The notes: generated by a model from the letters alone, not told the origin. A stretch of 64,000 bases of DNA from Pseudomonas sp. R76 (GCF_009834565.1 NZ_CP019428.1:1240001-1304000), one strand, 5' to 3'; positions 1-13,913 are shown, counted from the first letter of the stretch. Numbers and translations: made by a program.

Positions 1-940
1 AGTGTCCTCCCACGGCCTGGACCAAGGCCGCGTGACGGCGCTGGCCTTTGACGTGGCGGTGATGACCAACCTGTCGCGCGATCACCTCGATTACCACGGC
101 ACCATGGAGGCATACGCTGCCGCCAAGGCCAAGCTGTTCGCCTGGAATGACTTGAAGTGCCGGGTGGTAAACCTCGATGACGCGTTTGGTCGCCAACTGG
201 CTGCCGAAGACAGTGAAGCGCGCCTGATCAGCTACAGCCTGGAAGACTCCAGCGCGTACCTGTATTGCCGCGACGCCCACTTTAATGACGAAGGCGTGCG
301 CGCCACGCTGGTCACGCCGCAGGGCGAGCACCACTTGCGCAGCACCTTGCTGGGGCGCTTCAACCTGAGCAACGTGCTGGCGGCCATCGGTGCCTTACTC
401 GGCCTGGATTACGCCCTGGATGAAATCCTGCGTGTACTGCCCAAACTGGAAGGCCCGGCCGGTCGCATGCAGCGTTTGGGCGGCGGCTCGCAGCCGCTGG
501 TGGTGGTCGATTACGCCCACACCCCGGACGCCCTGGAAAAAGTCCTCGAAGCCTTGCGCCCACACGCCAAGGGCAAGTTGCTCTGCCTGTTCGGCTGCGG
601 CGGCGATCGTGATCGCGGCAAGCGCCCGTTGATGGCCGAGATCGTCGAGCGCCTGGCTGATGGCGTACTCGTCACCGACGACAACCCGCGCAGCGAAGAC
701 CCGAGCCAGATTTTCGATGACATCCGTGTCGGCTTCAAAGACGCGTCCAAGGCGACCTTCGTCGCCGGTCGTGGCGCCGCCATTGCCCAACTGATCGCCA
801 GCGCCAGCGCTGACGATGTGGTGGTGCTGGCCGGCAAAGGTCACGAGGACTACCAGGAAATCAACGGCGAACGCCATGCCTTCTCCGATCTGGTCGAGGC
901 CGATCACGCCTTGACCGCCTGGGAGGTCGCGCATGCTTAA
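1..940 (+). CDS. murE: MurE, UDP-MurNAc-tripeptide synthetase (5'-truncated)
   Basis: Cytoplasmic Mur ligase that adds meso-diaminopimelate to UDP-MurNAc-L-Ala-D-Glu. Only about the last 312 residues are present; the N-terminal substrate domain and the P-loop lie upstream of the window, and the reading frame is open from the first bases. Visible features are the central-domain stretch MTNLSRDHLDYHGT, the substrate/ATP region GRFNLSNVLAAIGALL, and the C-terminal DDNPRSEDP, whose DNPR motif is the family signature for meso-DAP rather than lysine. It overlaps murF by 8 bases, which implies translational coupling in the dcw operon. Identification is secure; only the 5' end is missing. Confidence 0.95.
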   Translation, partial: VSSHGLDQGRVTALAFDVAVMTNLSRDHLDYHGTMEAYAAAKAKLFAWNDLKCRVVNLDDAFGRQLAAEDSEARLISYSLEDSSAYLYCRDAHFNDEGVRATLVTPQGEHHLRSTLLGRFNLSNVLAAIGALLGLDYALDEILRVLPKLEGPAGRMQRLGGGSQPLVVVDYAHTPDALEKVLEALRPHAKGKLLCLFGCGGDRDRGKRPLMAEIVERLADGVLVTDDNPRSEDPSQIFDDIRVGFKDASKATFVAGRGAAIAQLIASASADDVVVLAGKGHEDYQEINGERHAFSDLVEADHALTAWEVAHA

Positions 941-2303
941 AGCGATGAAATTCAGCGAACTGACCCAAGCCCTGTCGGCCCGCGTAGTGTCGAGTGATTG
1001 CAGCTTCGACGGCGTCAGTATCGACAGCCGCAACATCCAGCCTGGGCAATTGTTTGTTGCACTGGCAGGCCCGCGCTTCGACGGCCACGACTACCTGAAT
1101 GACGTCGCCGCCAAAGGTGCCGTGGGTGCCCTGGTGCAGCGCGAAGTGGCGGATTCCACCTTGCCGCAACTGTTGGTTGCCGACACCCGCCTGGCCCTGG
1201 GCCAGTTGGGTGCGCTGAACCGCGCCGCGTTTGACAAGCCCGTTGCAGCCATCACCGGCTCCAGCGGCAAAACCACGGTCAAGGAATTGCTCGCCGGCGT
1301 CCTGCGCACGCGCGGGCCGGTGCTCGCCACCCGTGGCAACCTGAACAATGATTTCGGCGCACCGCTGACCCTGCTCGAACTGGCCCCGGAACACACGGCG
1401 GCGGTGATCGAACTGGGTGCTTCGCGCGTCGGCGAAATCGCCTACACCGTGGCGCTGACCAAGCCCCACGTTGCCATCATCAACAATGCCGGCACCGCCC
1501 ACGTTGGCGAGTTCGGCGGCCCCGAGAAAATCGTCGAAGCCAAGGGTGAAATCCTTGAAGGCCTCGACGCCTCGGGCACTGCAGTATTGAACCTCGATGA
1601 CAAGGCCTTCGAGACCTGGCGTGTACGCGCCGCCGGTCGCAAAGTGCTGACGTTTGCCGTGTTGAATGCAGCCGCCGATTTCCATGCTTCCGATATTCGC
1701 GTCGACGCGCGTGGCTGTCCGTCCTTCACCTTGCACACCCCGCAAGGTAGCGAGCACGTACAACTGAATCTGCTGGGCAACCACAACGTCGCCAACGCCT
1801 TGGCCGCTGCGGCAGCCGCGCATGCGCTGGGCGTGTCGCTGTTTGGTATCGCCACCGGGTTGGGCGCGGTGCAGCCGGTCAAGGGCCGCACGGTCGCGCA
1901 ACTCGCGAGCAACGGCATGCGCGTGATTGATGACACCTACAACGCCAACCAGTCCTCGATCTGCGCCGCCATCGACCTGCTGAAAAGCTTCGACGGTCGC
2001 AAGGTGCTGGTACTGGGCGATATCGCCGAGCTGGGCGACTGGGCCGAACAGTCCCATCGTGAAGTCGGCGCGTACGCCACCGGCAAAGTCGACGCGTTCT
2101 ACGCCGTCGGCCCGAACATGGCTCACGCCGTCGACGCCTTCGGCCTCGGCGCGCGGCATTTCGCTACCCAGGCCGAGCTGATCCAGGCACTGGTGGCGGC
2201 AGAACACGACAAACACACAACCATTTTGATCAAGGGATCGCGCAGCGCGGTGATGGAAAACGTCGTCGCGGCCTTGTGTGGCTCAAGTACGGAGAAACAT
2301 TAA
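933..2303 (+). CDS. murF: MurF, UDP-MurNAc-tripeptide--D-Ala-D-Ala ligase
   Basis: Adds D-Ala-D-Ala to complete the UDP-MurNAc-pentapeptide in the cytoplasm. The 456-residue product has the Mur ligase layout: N-terminal UDP-binding domain, P-loop [14 protein letters not shown] near residue 105, a central ATPase domain with [15 protein letters not shown], and the C-terminal domain with [10 protein letters not shown]. Length is normal for the family. The chosen ATG lies inside the end of murE (8-base overlap); a second ATG four codons later (MKFSEL) is a possible alternative. The stop codon shares one base with the mraY start. Confidence 0.95.
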   Translation: MLKAMKFSELTQALSARVVSSDCSFDGVSIDSRNIQPGQLFVALAGPRFDGHDYLNDVAAKGAVGALVQREVADSTLPQLLVADTRLALGQLGALNRAAFDKPVAAITGSSGKTTVKELLAGVLRTRGPVLATRGNLNNDFGAPLTLLELAPEHTAAVIELGASRVGEIAYTVALTKPHVAIINNAGTAHVGEFGGPEKIVEAKGEILEGLDASGTAVLNLDDKAFETWRVRAAGRKVLTFAVLNAAADFHASDIRVDARGCPSFTLHTPQGSEHVQLNLLGNHNVANALAAAAAAHALGVSLFGIATGLGAVQPVKGRTVAQLASNGMRVIDDTYNANQSSICAAIDLLKSFDGRKVLVLGDIAELGDWAEQSHREVGAYATGKVDAFYAVGPNMAHAVDAFGLGARHFATQAELIQALVAAEHDKHTTILIKGSRSAVMENVVAALCGSSTEKH

Positions 2304-3385
2304 TGCTGCTGCTGCTGGCTGAGTATCTGCAACAGTTCCACAAAGGCTTCGCGGTCTTTCAGTACCTGACCCTGCGCGGGATTCTGGGTGTGCTGACCGC
2401 GCTGTCTCTGTCGCTGTTCCTGGGGCCGTGGATGATCCGCACCCTGCAGAACCTGCAAATTGGTCAATCGGTTCGTAATGACGGCCCGCAGTCGCACCTG
2501 TCCAAATCCGGCACCCCGACCATGGGCGGCGCGCTGATCCTGTCGTCCATTGGCGTCAGCACTTTGTTGTGGGCCGACCTGCATAACCGCTACGTGTGGG
2601 TGGTGCTGCTGGTGACCCTGTTGTTCGGCGCCATCGGCTGGGTCGATGACTACCGCAAAGTGATCGAGAAAAACTCCAAGGGGCTGCCAAGCCGCTGGAA
2701 GTATTTCTGGCAGTCGGTATTCGGCCTTGCCGCCGCGATTTTCCTGTACACCACTGCGCCAAGCGCGGTTGAAACCACCTTGATCATTCCGATGCTCAAG
2801 GACGCCAGCATTCCACTGGGCATCGGTTTCGTGGTGCTGACCTACTTCGTGATCGTCGGCTCCAGCAACGCGGTGAACCTGACCGACGGCCTCGACGGCC
2901 TGGCGATCATGCCGACGGTGATGGTCGGCGGCGCGCTCGGCATTTTCTGCTACCTGTCGGGTAACGTGAAATTCGCCGAGTACCTGCTGATCCCGTATGT
3001 GCCGGGCGCAGGTGAGCTGATTGTGTTCTGCGGCGCGCTGATCGGTGCCGGCCTGGGGTTCCTGTGGTTCAACACCTACCCGGCACAAGTCTTCATGGGC
3101 GACGTCGGCGCACTGGCGCTGGGCGCAGCCTTGGGCACCATCGCGGTAATCGTTCGCCAGGAAATCGTGTTGTTCATCATGGGCGGTGTGTTCGTGATGG
3201 AAACCCTGTCGGTGGTCATCCAGGTGGCTTCCTTCAAATTGACCGGGCGCCGCGTATTCCGCATGGCGCCGATTCACCACCACTTTGAACTCAAGGGCTG
3301 GCCCGAGCCACGCGTGATCGTCCGTTTCTGGATCATCACCGTGATTCTGGTACTGGTCGGCCTTGCCACCCTGAAACTGAGGTAG
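2303..3385 (+). CDS. mraY: MraY, phospho-MurNAc-pentapeptide transferase
   Basis: Integral membrane enzyme that transfers phospho-MurNAc-pentapeptide to undecaprenyl phosphate, forming lipid I. 360 residues with about ten hydrophobic segments. Family signatures are present: GWVDDYRKV (the Asp-Asp pair), [24 protein letters not shown] and the cytoplasmic [11 protein letters not shown]. The frame is open further upstream (MWLKYGET), but I chose the ATG that overlaps the murF TAA by one base. It has a GGAG ribosome site at a suitable distance and gives the MLLLLAEYL start and the usual family length. Confidence 0.95.
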   Translation: MLLLLAEYLQQFHKGFAVFQYLTLRGILGVLTALSLSLFLGPWMIRTLQNLQIGQSVRNDGPQSHLSKSGTPTMGGALILSSIGVSTLLWADLHNRYVWVVLLVTLLFGAIGWVDDYRKVIEKNSKGLPSRWKYFWQSVFGLAAAIFLYTTAPSAVETTLIIPMLKDASIPLGIGFVVLTYFVIVGSSNAVNLTDGLDGLAIMPTVMVGGALGIFCYLSGNVKFAEYLLIPYVPGAGELIVFCGALIGAGLGFLWFNTYPAQVFMGDVGALALGAALGTIAVIVRQEIVLFIMGGVFVMETLSVVIQVASFKLTGRRVFRMAPIHHHFELKGWPEPRVIVRFWIITVILVLVGLATLKLR

Positions 3386-3391
3386 AAACGA

Positions 3392-4738
3392 GTGTCCCTG
3401 ATCGCTTCAGACCACTTCCGCATCGTTGTCGGCCTCGGCAAGAGCGGCATGTCCCTGGTTCGCTTCCTGGCGAACCGGGGCACGTCGTTTGCTGTGGCCG
3501 ATACGCGGGAAAATCCACCGGAGCTGGTCACGCTGCGCCGTGACTACCCGCACGTGGAAGTGCGTTGTGGCGAGCTGGATGTCGAGTTTCTGTGCCGTGC
3601 CGATGAGCTCTACGTGAGCCCAGGCCTGGCCCTGGCGACACCGGCTTTGCAAGCTGCTGCCGCACGTGGCGTGAAGCTCTCCGGCGATATCGACCTGTTC
3701 GCGCGCAACGCGAAAGCGCCGATTGTGGCCATCAGCGGCTCCAACGCGAAAAGCACCGTGACCACGCTGGTGGGCGAGATGGCCATTGCGGCCGGCAAGC
3801 GCGTGGCCGTGGGCGGTAACCTCGGCACACCGGCGCTGGATTTGCTCAGCGACGACGTCGAGCTGTACGTGATGGAACTGTCGAGCTTCCAGCTGGAAAC
3901 CACCCACGACCTCGGCGCCGAAGTGGCCACCGTGTTGAACGTCAGCGAAGACCACATGGACCGCTACAGCGGCCTGCCGGCGTATCACCTGGCCAAGCAC
4001 CGGATTTTCCGTGGTGCCAGGCAAGTCGTGGTCAACCGTCAAGACGCCCTGAGCCGTCCGCTGATGGGCGAGGGCCTGCCGTGCTGGACCTTTGGCCTCG
4101 GCAAACCTGATTTCAAAGCCTTCGGCATTCGCGAAGAGAACGGCGAGAAATACCTGGCCTTCGAATTCCAGAACCTGATGCCGGTGCGTGAGCTGAAAAT
4201 CCGTGGCGCGCATAACCAGTCCAATGCGCTCGCGGCCTTGGCGCTCGGTCATGCGGTCGGCCTGCCGTTCGATGCCATGCTCGCCAGCCTGCGCACCTTC
4301 GCCGGTCTTGAGCACCGCTGCCAGTGGGTGCGCGACCTCAACGGCGTCAGCTATTACAACGATTCCAAGGCCACCAACGTCGGTGCTGCCCTGGCTGCCA
4401 TCGAAGGCCTGGGTGCCGACATCGAAGGCAAGCTTGTGCTGATCGCCGGTGGCGATGGCAAGGGTGCCGACTTCAAGGACCTCAAAGGTCCGGTGGCCGC
4501 CCATTGCCGCGCCGTGGTGCTGCTGGGCCGTGATTCCGATCTGATCGCCGCCGCCCTCGGTGACGCGGTGCCGCAAGTGCGCGCCACGTCCCTGGACGAC
4601 GCCATCGCTCACTGCCAAGCCCTGGCCCAGCCGGGTGATGCAGTGCTGCTGTCGCCGGCGTGCGCCAGTTTCGACATGTTCAAGAACTACGAAGAGCGCG
4701 GCCAGCTGTTCGCCCGCGGCGTGGAGGCCTTGGCATGA
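3392..4738 (+). CDS. murD: MurD, UDP-MurNAc-L-Ala--D-Glu ligase
   Basis: Cytoplasmic Mur ligase adding D-glutamate to UDP-MurNAc-L-Ala. 448 residues. The N-terminal Rossmann-like UDP site reads VVGLGKSGMSLVRFL, the P-loop reads ISGSNAKSTVTTL, and the C-terminal domain has YYNDSKATN and AGGDGKGADF. The start is GTG, seven bases after the mraY stop, with GAGG close upstream. The last four bases overlap the ftsW start (ATGA), so the two are probably coupled. The P-loop has Ala where many bacteria have Gly; I recall the same form in other Pseudomonas MurD, so I do not treat it as a defect. Confidence 0.94.
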   Translation: MSLIASDHFRIVVGLGKSGMSLVRFLANRGTSFAVADTRENPPELVTLRRDYPHVEVRCGELDVEFLCRADELYVSPGLALATPALQAAAARGVKLSGDIDLFARNAKAPIVAISGSNAKSTVTTLVGEMAIAAGKRVAVGGNLGTPALDLLSDDVELYVMELSSFQLETTHDLGAEVATVLNVSEDHMDRYSGLPAYHLAKHRIFRGARQVVVNRQDALSRPLMGEGLPCWTFGLGKPDFKAFGIREENGEKYLAFEFQNLMPVRELKIRGAHNQSNALAALALGHAVGLPFDAMLASLRTFAGLEHRCQWVRDLNGVSYYNDSKATNVGAALAAIEGLGADIEGKLVLIAGGDGKGADFKDLKGPVAAHCRAVVLLGRDSDLIAAALGDAVPQVRATSLDDAIAHCQALAQPGDAVLLSPACASFDMFKNYEERGQLFARGVEALA

Positions 4739-5952
4739 ATTTCAGAAATATCATCAAGCCGTACCCGTCGCCGATCATCACTGGCCGTGGCATCGACCTC
4801 GACTTCCCGATGCTCGCCGGTTGCCTCGCGCTGCTGGGCCTGGGCCTGGTGATGATCACTTCGGCATCCTCCGAAGTGGCCGCCGTGCAGTCGGGCAACA
4901 CCCTGTACATGATGATCCGTCACCTGGTGTATTTGGTCATCGGCCTCGGCGCGTGCATCGTCACCATGATGATCCCGATTGCCACCTGGCAGCGCCTGGG
5001 CTGGATGATGCTGATCGGCGCGTTTGGCTTGCTGATCATGGTGATCCTGCCCGGCATCGGCCGCGAGGTGAACGGTTCGATGCGCTGGATCGGCTTCGGT
5101 GCGTTCAACGTGCAGCCGTCGGAAATCGCCAAGGTGTTCGTGGTGATCTACCTCGCCGGCTACCTGGTGCGGCGTCAGAAAGAAGTCCGCGAAAGCTGGA
5201 TGGGTTTCTTCAAGCCCTTCATCGTGCTGCTGCCGATGGCGGGCCTGTTGCTGATGGAGCCCGACTTCGGTGCCACCGTGGTGATGATGGGTGCCGCCGC
5301 CGCCATGCTATTCCTCGGTGGCGTCGGCCTGTTCCGTTTCACCTTGATGGTGGTGCTGGCCGTGGCTGCCGTGACGGTGCTGGTGCAGGCGCAACCCTAC
5401 CGGATGGCGCGTCTGATTACCTTTACCGACCCATGGTCCGACCAGTTCGGTTCCGGCTACCAGTTGACCCAGGCGCTGATCGCCTTCGGTCGCGGCGAAT
5501 GGCTGGGCGTGGGCCTGGGCAATAGCGTGCAGAAGCAGTTCTACCTGCCGGAAGCGCACACCGACTTCGTGTTCTCGGTACTCGCCGAAGAACTGGGCGT
5601 GGTCGGTTCGCTGTGCACCGTCGCACTGTTCGTGTTCGTGTGTGTGCGCGGCATGTACATCGGCTTGTGGGCCGAGAAAGCCAAACAGTATTTCGCCGCG
5701 TATGTGGCGTACGGCTTGTCGTTCCTGTGGATCGGCCAGTTCCTGATCAACATCGGCGTGAACGTCGGCCTGCTGCCAACCAAGGGCCTGACCTTGCCGT
5801 TCCTCAGTTACGGCGGCAGTTCGTTGGTGATTTGCTGCGCCTGCCTGGGGTTATTGCTGCGCATCGAGTGGGAGAGTCGAACCCACCTGGGCAGCGAAGA
5901 GATGGAATTCAGCGAAAGCGATTTTGCCGAGGAGCCGAACCATGGGCGCTAA
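4735..5952 (+). CDS. ftsW: FtsW, SEDS peptidoglycan glycosyltransferase of the divisome
   Basis: SEDS-family membrane protein that polymerises lipid II at the septum together with FtsI (PBP3). From the chosen ATG the product has 405 residues and about ten membrane segments. The SEDS signatures QPSEIAKVF, the loop GYQLTQALIAFGRG and the C-terminal GLTLPFLSYGGSS are present. The frame extends upstream over the murD 3' end, but the ATG in the ATGA overlap gives the normal N-terminus MNFRNIIKPYPSP. The 3' end overlaps murG by 11 bases. Confidence 0.94.
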   Translation: MNFRNIIKPYPSPIITGRGIDLDFPMLAGCLALLGLGLVMITSASSEVAAVQSGNTLYMMIRHLVYLVIGLGACIVTMMIPIATWQRLGWMMLIGAFGLLIMVILPGIGREVNGSMRWIGFGAFNVQPSEIAKVFVVIYLAGYLVRRQKEVRESWMGFFKPFIVLLPMAGLLLMEPDFGATVVMMGAAAAMLFLGGVGLFRFTLMVVLAVAAVTVLVQAQPYRMARLITFTDPWSDQFGSGYQLTQALIAFGRGEWLGVGLGNSVQKQFYLPEAHTDFVFSVLAEELGVVGSLCTVALFVFVCVRGMYIGLWAEKAKQYFAAYVAYGLSFLWIGQFLINIGVNVGLLPTKGLTLPFLSYGGSSLVICCACLGLLLRIEWESRTHLGSEEMEFSESDFAEEPNHGR

Positions 5953-7004
5953 CGTGCTGATCATGGCGGGCGGCACCGGGGGCCACGTGTTCCCGGCCCT
6001 GGCGTGCGCGCGCGAATTCCAGAACCGTGGCTACACCGTGCATTGGCTCGGTACACCGCGCGGCATCGAAAATGAATTGGTGCCAAATGCCGGCTTGCAG
6101 CTGCATTTGATCAACGTCACCGGCCTGCGTGGCAAGGGTAAGCTGTCCCTGCTCAAGGCGCCGTTCGTGTTGCTCAAGGCGGTGTGGCAGGCACGCAACG
6201 TCATCCGCGAATTGAAGCCGGTGTGTGTGCTCGGTTTTGGTGGTTACGTGACCGGCCCTGGCGGCGTGGCAGCCAAGCTCGCCGGCGTGCCGGTGATCGT
6301 GCACGAGCAGAACGCCGTCGCCGGCACTGCCAACCGCCTGCTGGTGCCGTTGGCCGCACGGGTGTGTGAAGCGTTCCCGAAAACCTTTGCCGCCTCGGAC
6401 AAGCTGCGCACCACCGGCAACCCGGTGCGCACCGAACTGTTTATGGCCATTGCCCGTGAGGCATTGGCCGGGCGCAAGGCGCATCTGCTGATTCTGGGCG
6501 GAAGCCTGGGCGCCGAGCCGCTGAATAAATTGCTGCCCGAAGCGCTGGCGCAACTCCCTGTGGAATTGCGCCCGGAGATCTTCCACCAGGCCGGCAAGAA
6601 CCACGATGAAGTGACCGCCACTCGCTATCGCGAGGCCGGGGTCGAGGCGAATGTACAGCCCTTCATTAAAGACATGGCCCACGCCTATGGCTGGGCCGAC
6701 CTGGTGGTCTGTCGCGCTGGTGCGCTGACCGTCAGTGAACTGGCCGCCGCCGGTCTGCCGTCCTTGCTGGTGCCTTTGCCCCACGCGATTGACGATCACC
6801 AGACCCGCAACGCCGAATATTTGGCCGGGGAGGGCGCTGCCTTCCTGCTGCCGCAAAGAACGACTGGCGCCGCCGATTTGGCCGCACGCCTGACCGAGGT
6901 TTTGATGCAACCGGAACGACTCAACAGCATGGCGAGCACCGCAAGCCGCCTGGCCAAACCTGACGCAACCCGCACCGTGGTCGATATCTGCCTGGAGGTG
7001 GCCC

Positions 7005-7012
<8 letters not shown>
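5942..7012 (+). CDS. murG: MurG, lipid II synthase (GlcNAc transferase)
   Basis: Peripheral inner-membrane glycosyltransferase (GT28) that adds GlcNAc to lipid I to give lipid II. 356 residues. The N-terminal domain opens with [13 protein letters not shown] (first G-loop), contains [10 protein letters not shown] and the HEQNAVAG segment, and the C-terminal UDP-GlcNAc domain has [11 protein letters not shown] and [16 protein letters not shown] chose the ATG preceded by GAGGAG, inside the ftsW 3' end; the frame opens six codons earlier. The stop overlaps murC by 8 bases. Confidence 0.95.
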
Positions 7013-9403
<2,391 letters not shown>

Positions 9404-9407
9404 ACAC

Positions 9408-10277
9408 ATGAACGGCGCATCGCTTCGTCATCAGCAACCTCCAGTGCCCAGCCGCAAGCCGGTGCCACGAGGTGCCAGCCGAATGGTGGCTAAAGAGCCG
9501 ATGTCGGCGCGCCTGCCAAAAGCCAACTTTGGTTTTCTCAAAGCGTTGTTCTGGCCGGTGCTGTTGGTAGCGTTGGGCTTTGGTACTTACGAAGGTGCGC
9601 AGCGCCTGTTGCCGTATGCCGATCGACCGATCACCAAGATCAGTGTGCAGGGCGACTTGAGCTACATCAGCCAGCAAGCGGTACAGCAGCGCATCGGCCC
9701 GTACCTGGCGGCGAGCTTCTTCACCATCGACCTGGCCGGTATGCGCTCGGAGCTGGAGCAAATGCCGTGGATCGCCCACGCCGAAGTCCGCCGCGTCTGG
9801 CCGGACCAGGTGACGATCCGCCTGGAAGAACAGCTGCCCGTGGCCCGTTGGGGCGATGGCGCGCTGCTGAACAACCAGGGCCAGGCATTTACCCCGCGTG
9901 AGTTGGCGAATTACGAACACCTGCCGCAGTTGATCGGGCCGCAGCGGGCGCAACAGCAAGTAATGCAGCAGTACCAGGCTTTGAGCCAGATGCTGCGCCC
10001 GCTGGGTTTCTCCATTGCACGCCTGGAACTGCGTGAACGGGGCAGCTGGTTTTTGACCACCGGGGCAGGCAGCTCCGGCCCGGGCATCGAGTTGCTGCTG
10101 GGACGCGGCAACCTGGTGGAAAAGATGCGCCGCTTTATTGCCATCTATGACAAGACCTTGAAAGAACAGATTACGAACATTGCGAGCGTCGACCTGCGTT
10201 ACGCCAACGGCCTGGCCGTCGGCTGGCGTGAACCAGCTGCGCCGACGACAGCCAAACCCGCTGTCGCGAAGAATTAA
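9408..10277 (+). CDS. ftsQ: FtsQ, bitopic divisome protein
   Basis: Inner-membrane division protein that links early and late divisome components through the FtsB/FtsL complex. From the ATG four bases after the ddlB stop it has 289 residues: a basic, proline-rich cytoplasmic tail, one membrane helix near residues 44-62, a periplasmic POTRA domain (about 76-145, beginning [14 protein letters not shown]) and the C-terminal FtsQ domain. The frame continues upstream of this ATG into ddlB, but that extension does not look like FtsQ. Confidence 0.93.
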   Translation: MNGASLRHQQPPVPSRKPVPRGASRMVAKEPMSARLPKANFGFLKALFWPVLLVALGFGTYEGAQRLLPYADRPITKISVQGDLSYISQQAVQQRIGPYLAASFFTIDLAGMRSELEQMPWIAHAEVRRVWPDQVTIRLEEQLPVARWGDGALLNNQGQAFTPRELANYEHLPQLIGPQRAQQQVMQQYQALSQMLRPLGFSIARLELRERGSWFLTTGAGSSGPGIELLLGRGNLVEKMRRFIAIYDKTLKEQITNIASVDLRYANGLAVGWREPAAPTTAKPAVAKN

Positions 10278-10292
10278 GAAGAGGCAGGACCC

Positions 10293-11555
10293 ATGGCAAA
10301 CGTGCAAAGCGGAAAAATGATCGTCGGTCTCGATATCGGCACCTCCAAAGTGGTGGCGCTGGTCGGCGAGGTCGGTGAAGACGGTGTTATCGAAATCGTC
10401 GGTATCGGCACGCATCCGTCCCGGGGCCTGAAGAAGGGCGTGGTGGTGAACATCGAGTCCACCGTGCAATCGATCCAGCGCGCCATCGAAGAAGCGCAGC
10501 TGATGGCCGGTTGCCGGATTCACTCGGCGTTCGTCGGCGTGGCCGGCAACCATATCCGCAGCCTGAATTCCCACGGCATCGTGGCGATCCGCGACCGCGA
10601 AGTCAGCTCCGCCGACCTTGAGCGCGTACTCGACGCCGCCCAGGCCGTGGCGATCCCGGCTGACCAGCGCGTGCTGCACACCTTGCCGCAGGACTACGTG
10701 ATCGATAACCAGGAAGGCGTTCGTGAGCCGCTGGGCATGTCGGGCGTACGTCTGGAGGCCAAGGTTCACGTGGTAACCTGCGCCGTCAACGCCGCACAGA
10801 ACATTGAAAAATGCGTGCGCCGCTGCGGCCTGGAAATCGACGACATCATTCTTGAGCAACTGGCGTCGGCCTACTCGGTACTGACCGACGACGAAAAAGA
10901 GCTGGGCGTGTGCCTGGTCGACATCGGCGGCGGCACCACCGACATCGCGATCTTCACCGAGGGTGCGATCCGTCACACCGCCGTGATCCCGATTGCCGGC
11001 GACCAGGTCACCAACGACATCGCCATGGCGCTGCGTACGCCGACCCAGTACGCCGAAGAAATCAAGATCCGTTACGCCTGCGCCCTGGCCAAACTGGCCG
11101 GTGCCGGTGAAACCATCAAGGTGCCAAGCGTCGGCGATCGCCCACCGCGTGAGCTGTCGCGTCAGGCCCTGGCTGAAGTGGTCGAGCCTCGTTACGACGA
11201 GCTGTTCACCCTGATCCAGGCTGAACTGCGCCGCAGCGGTTATGAAGATTTGATCCCGGCCGGCATCGTGCTGACCGGTGGCACCTCGAAGATGGAAGGC
11301 GCGGTCGAATTGGCCGAGGAAATCTTCCACATGCCGGTTCGCCTGGGCGTGCCCCATGGCGTCAAAGGCCTGGGCGACGTGGTGCGCAACCCGATTTATT
11401 CCACCGGTGTGGGCTTGCTGTTGTACGGGCTGCAAAAGCAGACCGACGGCATTTCCCTGTCGGGCCCGAGTATCCGTGACAGCTACCGCAGCGACGACGA
11501 GGCGAAAGCGCCGTTGTTCGAGCGGCTGCAGGCTTGGGTAAAAGGCAATTTCTAA
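10293..11555 (+). CDS. ftsA: FtsA, actin-like membrane tether for FtsZ
   Basis: Actin/Hsp70-fold ATPase that anchors FtsZ to the membrane and recruits later division proteins. 420 residues. ATP-site motifs are visible: LDIGTSKVVALVGE near the N-terminus (phosphate 1), CLVDIGGGTTDIAIF (phosphate 2) and VLTGGTSKMEG (adenosine). The family-specific SHS2/1C region follows the first motif, and the C-terminus FERLQAWVKGNF fits the amphipathic membrane-targeting helix. A GAAGAGG ribosome site precedes the ATG. Confidence 0.96.
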   Translation: MANVQSGKMIVGLDIGTSKVVALVGEVGEDGVIEIVGIGTHPSRGLKKGVVVNIESTVQSIQRAIEEAQLMAGCRIHSAFVGVAGNHIRSLNSHGIVAIRDREVSSADLERVLDAAQAVAIPADQRVLHTLPQDYVIDNQEGVREPLGMSGVRLEAKVHVVTCAVNAAQNIEKCVRRCGLEIDDIILEQLASAYSVLTDDEKELGVCLVDIGGGTTDIAIFTEGAIRHTAVIPIAGDQVTNDIAMALRTPTQYAEEIKIRYACALAKLAGAGETIKVPSVGDRPPRELSRQALAEVVEPRYDELFTLIQAELRRSGYEDLIPAGIVLTGGTSKMEGAVELAEEIFHMPVRLGVPHGVKGLGDVVRNPIYSTGVGLLLYGLQKQTDGISLSGPSIRDSYRSDDEAKAPLFERLQAWVKGNF

Positions 11556-11629
11556 AGATTTACCGCGACACCGCAGCACCGCAGTAAGCAGTAGGCGAAA
11601 AAACTAGAGAAAATGAAAGGAGAGGGAAC

Positions 11630-12835
11630 ATGTTCGAACTCGTAGACAACATCCCCGCAAGCCCGGTTATCAAAGTAATCGGTGTCGGCGGTGGCGGCGG
11701 CAACGCTGTCAACCACATGGTCAAGAGCAACATTGAAGGCGTTGAATTCATCTGCGCCAACACTGATGCCCAGGCGCTGAAAAGCATCGGCGCGCGGACC
11801 ATCCTGCAATTGGGCACAGCCGTGACCAAGGGCCTCGGCGCTGGCGCCAATCCGGAAGTCGGCCGTCAAGCCGCACTGGAAGACCGCGAGCGTATTGCTG
11901 AAGTGCTGCAAGGCACCAACATGGTGTTCATCACCACTGGCATGGGCGGCGGTACCGGTACCGGTGCGGCCCCGATCATTGCCGAAGTGGCCAAGGAAAT
12001 GGGGATTCTGACGGTTGCTGTCGTCACCCGTCCGTTCCCGTTCGAAGGCCGCAAGCGCATGCAGATCGCCGACGAAGGCATCCGTCTGCTGTCTGAAAGC
12101 GTCGACTCGTTGATCACCATTCCCAACGAGAAGCTGCTGACCATCCTGGGCAAGGACGCAAGCCTGCTGTCCGCGTTCGCCAAGGCTGACGATGTACTGG
12201 CCGGTGCCGTTCGCGGTATCTCCGACATCATCAAACGCCCAGGCATGATCAACGTCGACTTTGCCGACGTACGTACTGTCATGAGCGAAATGGGCATGGC
12301 GATGATGGGCACTGGCTGCGCCAGCGGTCCGAACCGTGCGCGTGAAGCCACTGAAGCGGCGATCCGCAACCCGTTGCTGGAAGACGTGAACCTGCAAGGC
12401 GCACGCGGCATCCTGGTGAACATCACCGCCGGTCCTGACCTGTCCCTGGGTGAGTACTCCGACGTGGGTAGCATCATCGAAGCCTTCGCTTCCGAGCACG
12501 CGATGGTCAAAGTCGGCACCGTTATCGACCCGGACATGCGTGATGAACTGCACGTGACCGTGGTAGCTACCGGCCTGGGCGCGAAAATCGAGAAGCCTGT
12601 GAAGGTCATCGACAATACCGTTCACACCGGCCACAACAGCCACGCCAGCCAGCAAGCTGCCGCTCCAGCGCCTGCGCGCCAGGAACTGCCGTCTGTGAAC
12701 TATCGTGATCTGGACCGTCCGACCGTGATGCGCAACCAGGCTCAGGCCGGTGCTGCGGCGTCCCGTAGCCCGAATCCGCAAGATGATCTGGACTACCTGG
12801 ACATCCCGGCATTCCTGCGTCGTCAGGCCGATTAA
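11630..12835 (+). CDS. ftsZ: FtsZ, tubulin-like division GTPase
   Basis: Polymerising GTPase that forms the Z ring. 401 residues. The nucleotide-binding domain has GVGGGGGNAVNHM and the tubulin signature GGGTGTGAAPIIA; the T7 synergy loop reads NVDFADVRTVM. A flexible Ala/Pro-rich linker follows, ending in the conserved FtsA/ZipA-binding tail LDYLDIPAFLRRQAD. It is separated from ftsA by 74 bases and has a strong AAAGGAGAGG ribosome site. Confidence 0.97.
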   Translation: MFELVDNIPASPVIKVIGVGGGGGNAVNHMVKSNIEGVEFICANTDAQALKSIGARTILQLGTAVTKGLGAGANPEVGRQAALEDRERIAEVLQGTNMVFITTGMGGGTGTGAAPIIAEVAKEMGILTVAVVTRPFPFEGRKRMQIADEGIRLLSESVDSLITIPNEKLLTILGKDASLLSAFAKADDVLAGAVRGISDIIKRPGMINVDFADVRTVMSEMGMAMMGTGCASGPNRAREATEAAIRNPLLEDVNLQGARGILVNITAGPDLSLGEYSDVGSIIEAFASEHAMVKVGTVIDPDMRDELHVTVVATGLGAKIEKPVKVIDNTVHTGHNSHASQQAAAPAPARQELPSVNYRDLDRPTVMRNQAQAGAAASRSPNPQDDLDYLDIPAFLRRQAD

Positions 12836-12866
12836 TGGAATGTATCAGGGCTATGAAGGTGATTGG

Positions 12867-12895
12867 TGTTCAGCAAAGGTCTGGTCTGTTATTAT
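12867..12895 (+). promoter_or_regulatory. weak candidate sigma-70 promoter upstream of lpxC
   Basis: In the 112-base gap between ftsZ and lpxC a good -10 (TATTAT) lies 53 bases before the lpxC ATG, with a poor -35 match (TGTTCA) 17 bases upstream of it. A separate lpxC promoter would be normal at this point, but the -35 is weak and the call rests on pattern only. Confidence 0.3.
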
Positions 12896-12911
12896 CGCCA
12901 GCCTTTGTTGA

Positions 12912-13859
<948 letters not shown>

Positions 13860-13885
13860 GTAACAACTCTCTTTCTTTAGTTTTG

Positions 13886-13913
13886 AAAGGCCACCTTCGG
13901 GTGGCCTTTTTTT
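13886..13913 (+). terminator. intrinsic terminator after lpxC
   Basis: A perfect 10-bp stem (AAAGGCCACC paired with GGTGGCCTTT) with a TTCG tetraloop runs straight into a T tract. It lies 26 bases after the lpxC stop and should end the dcw-lpxC transcript. Confidence 0.9.

Noticed and set aside
3721..3770. MurD P-loop variant (Ala in SGSNAKST) as a possible inactivating change
   Set aside because: The Lys-Ser-Thr core is kept and I recall the same form in other Pseudomonas MurD proteins.
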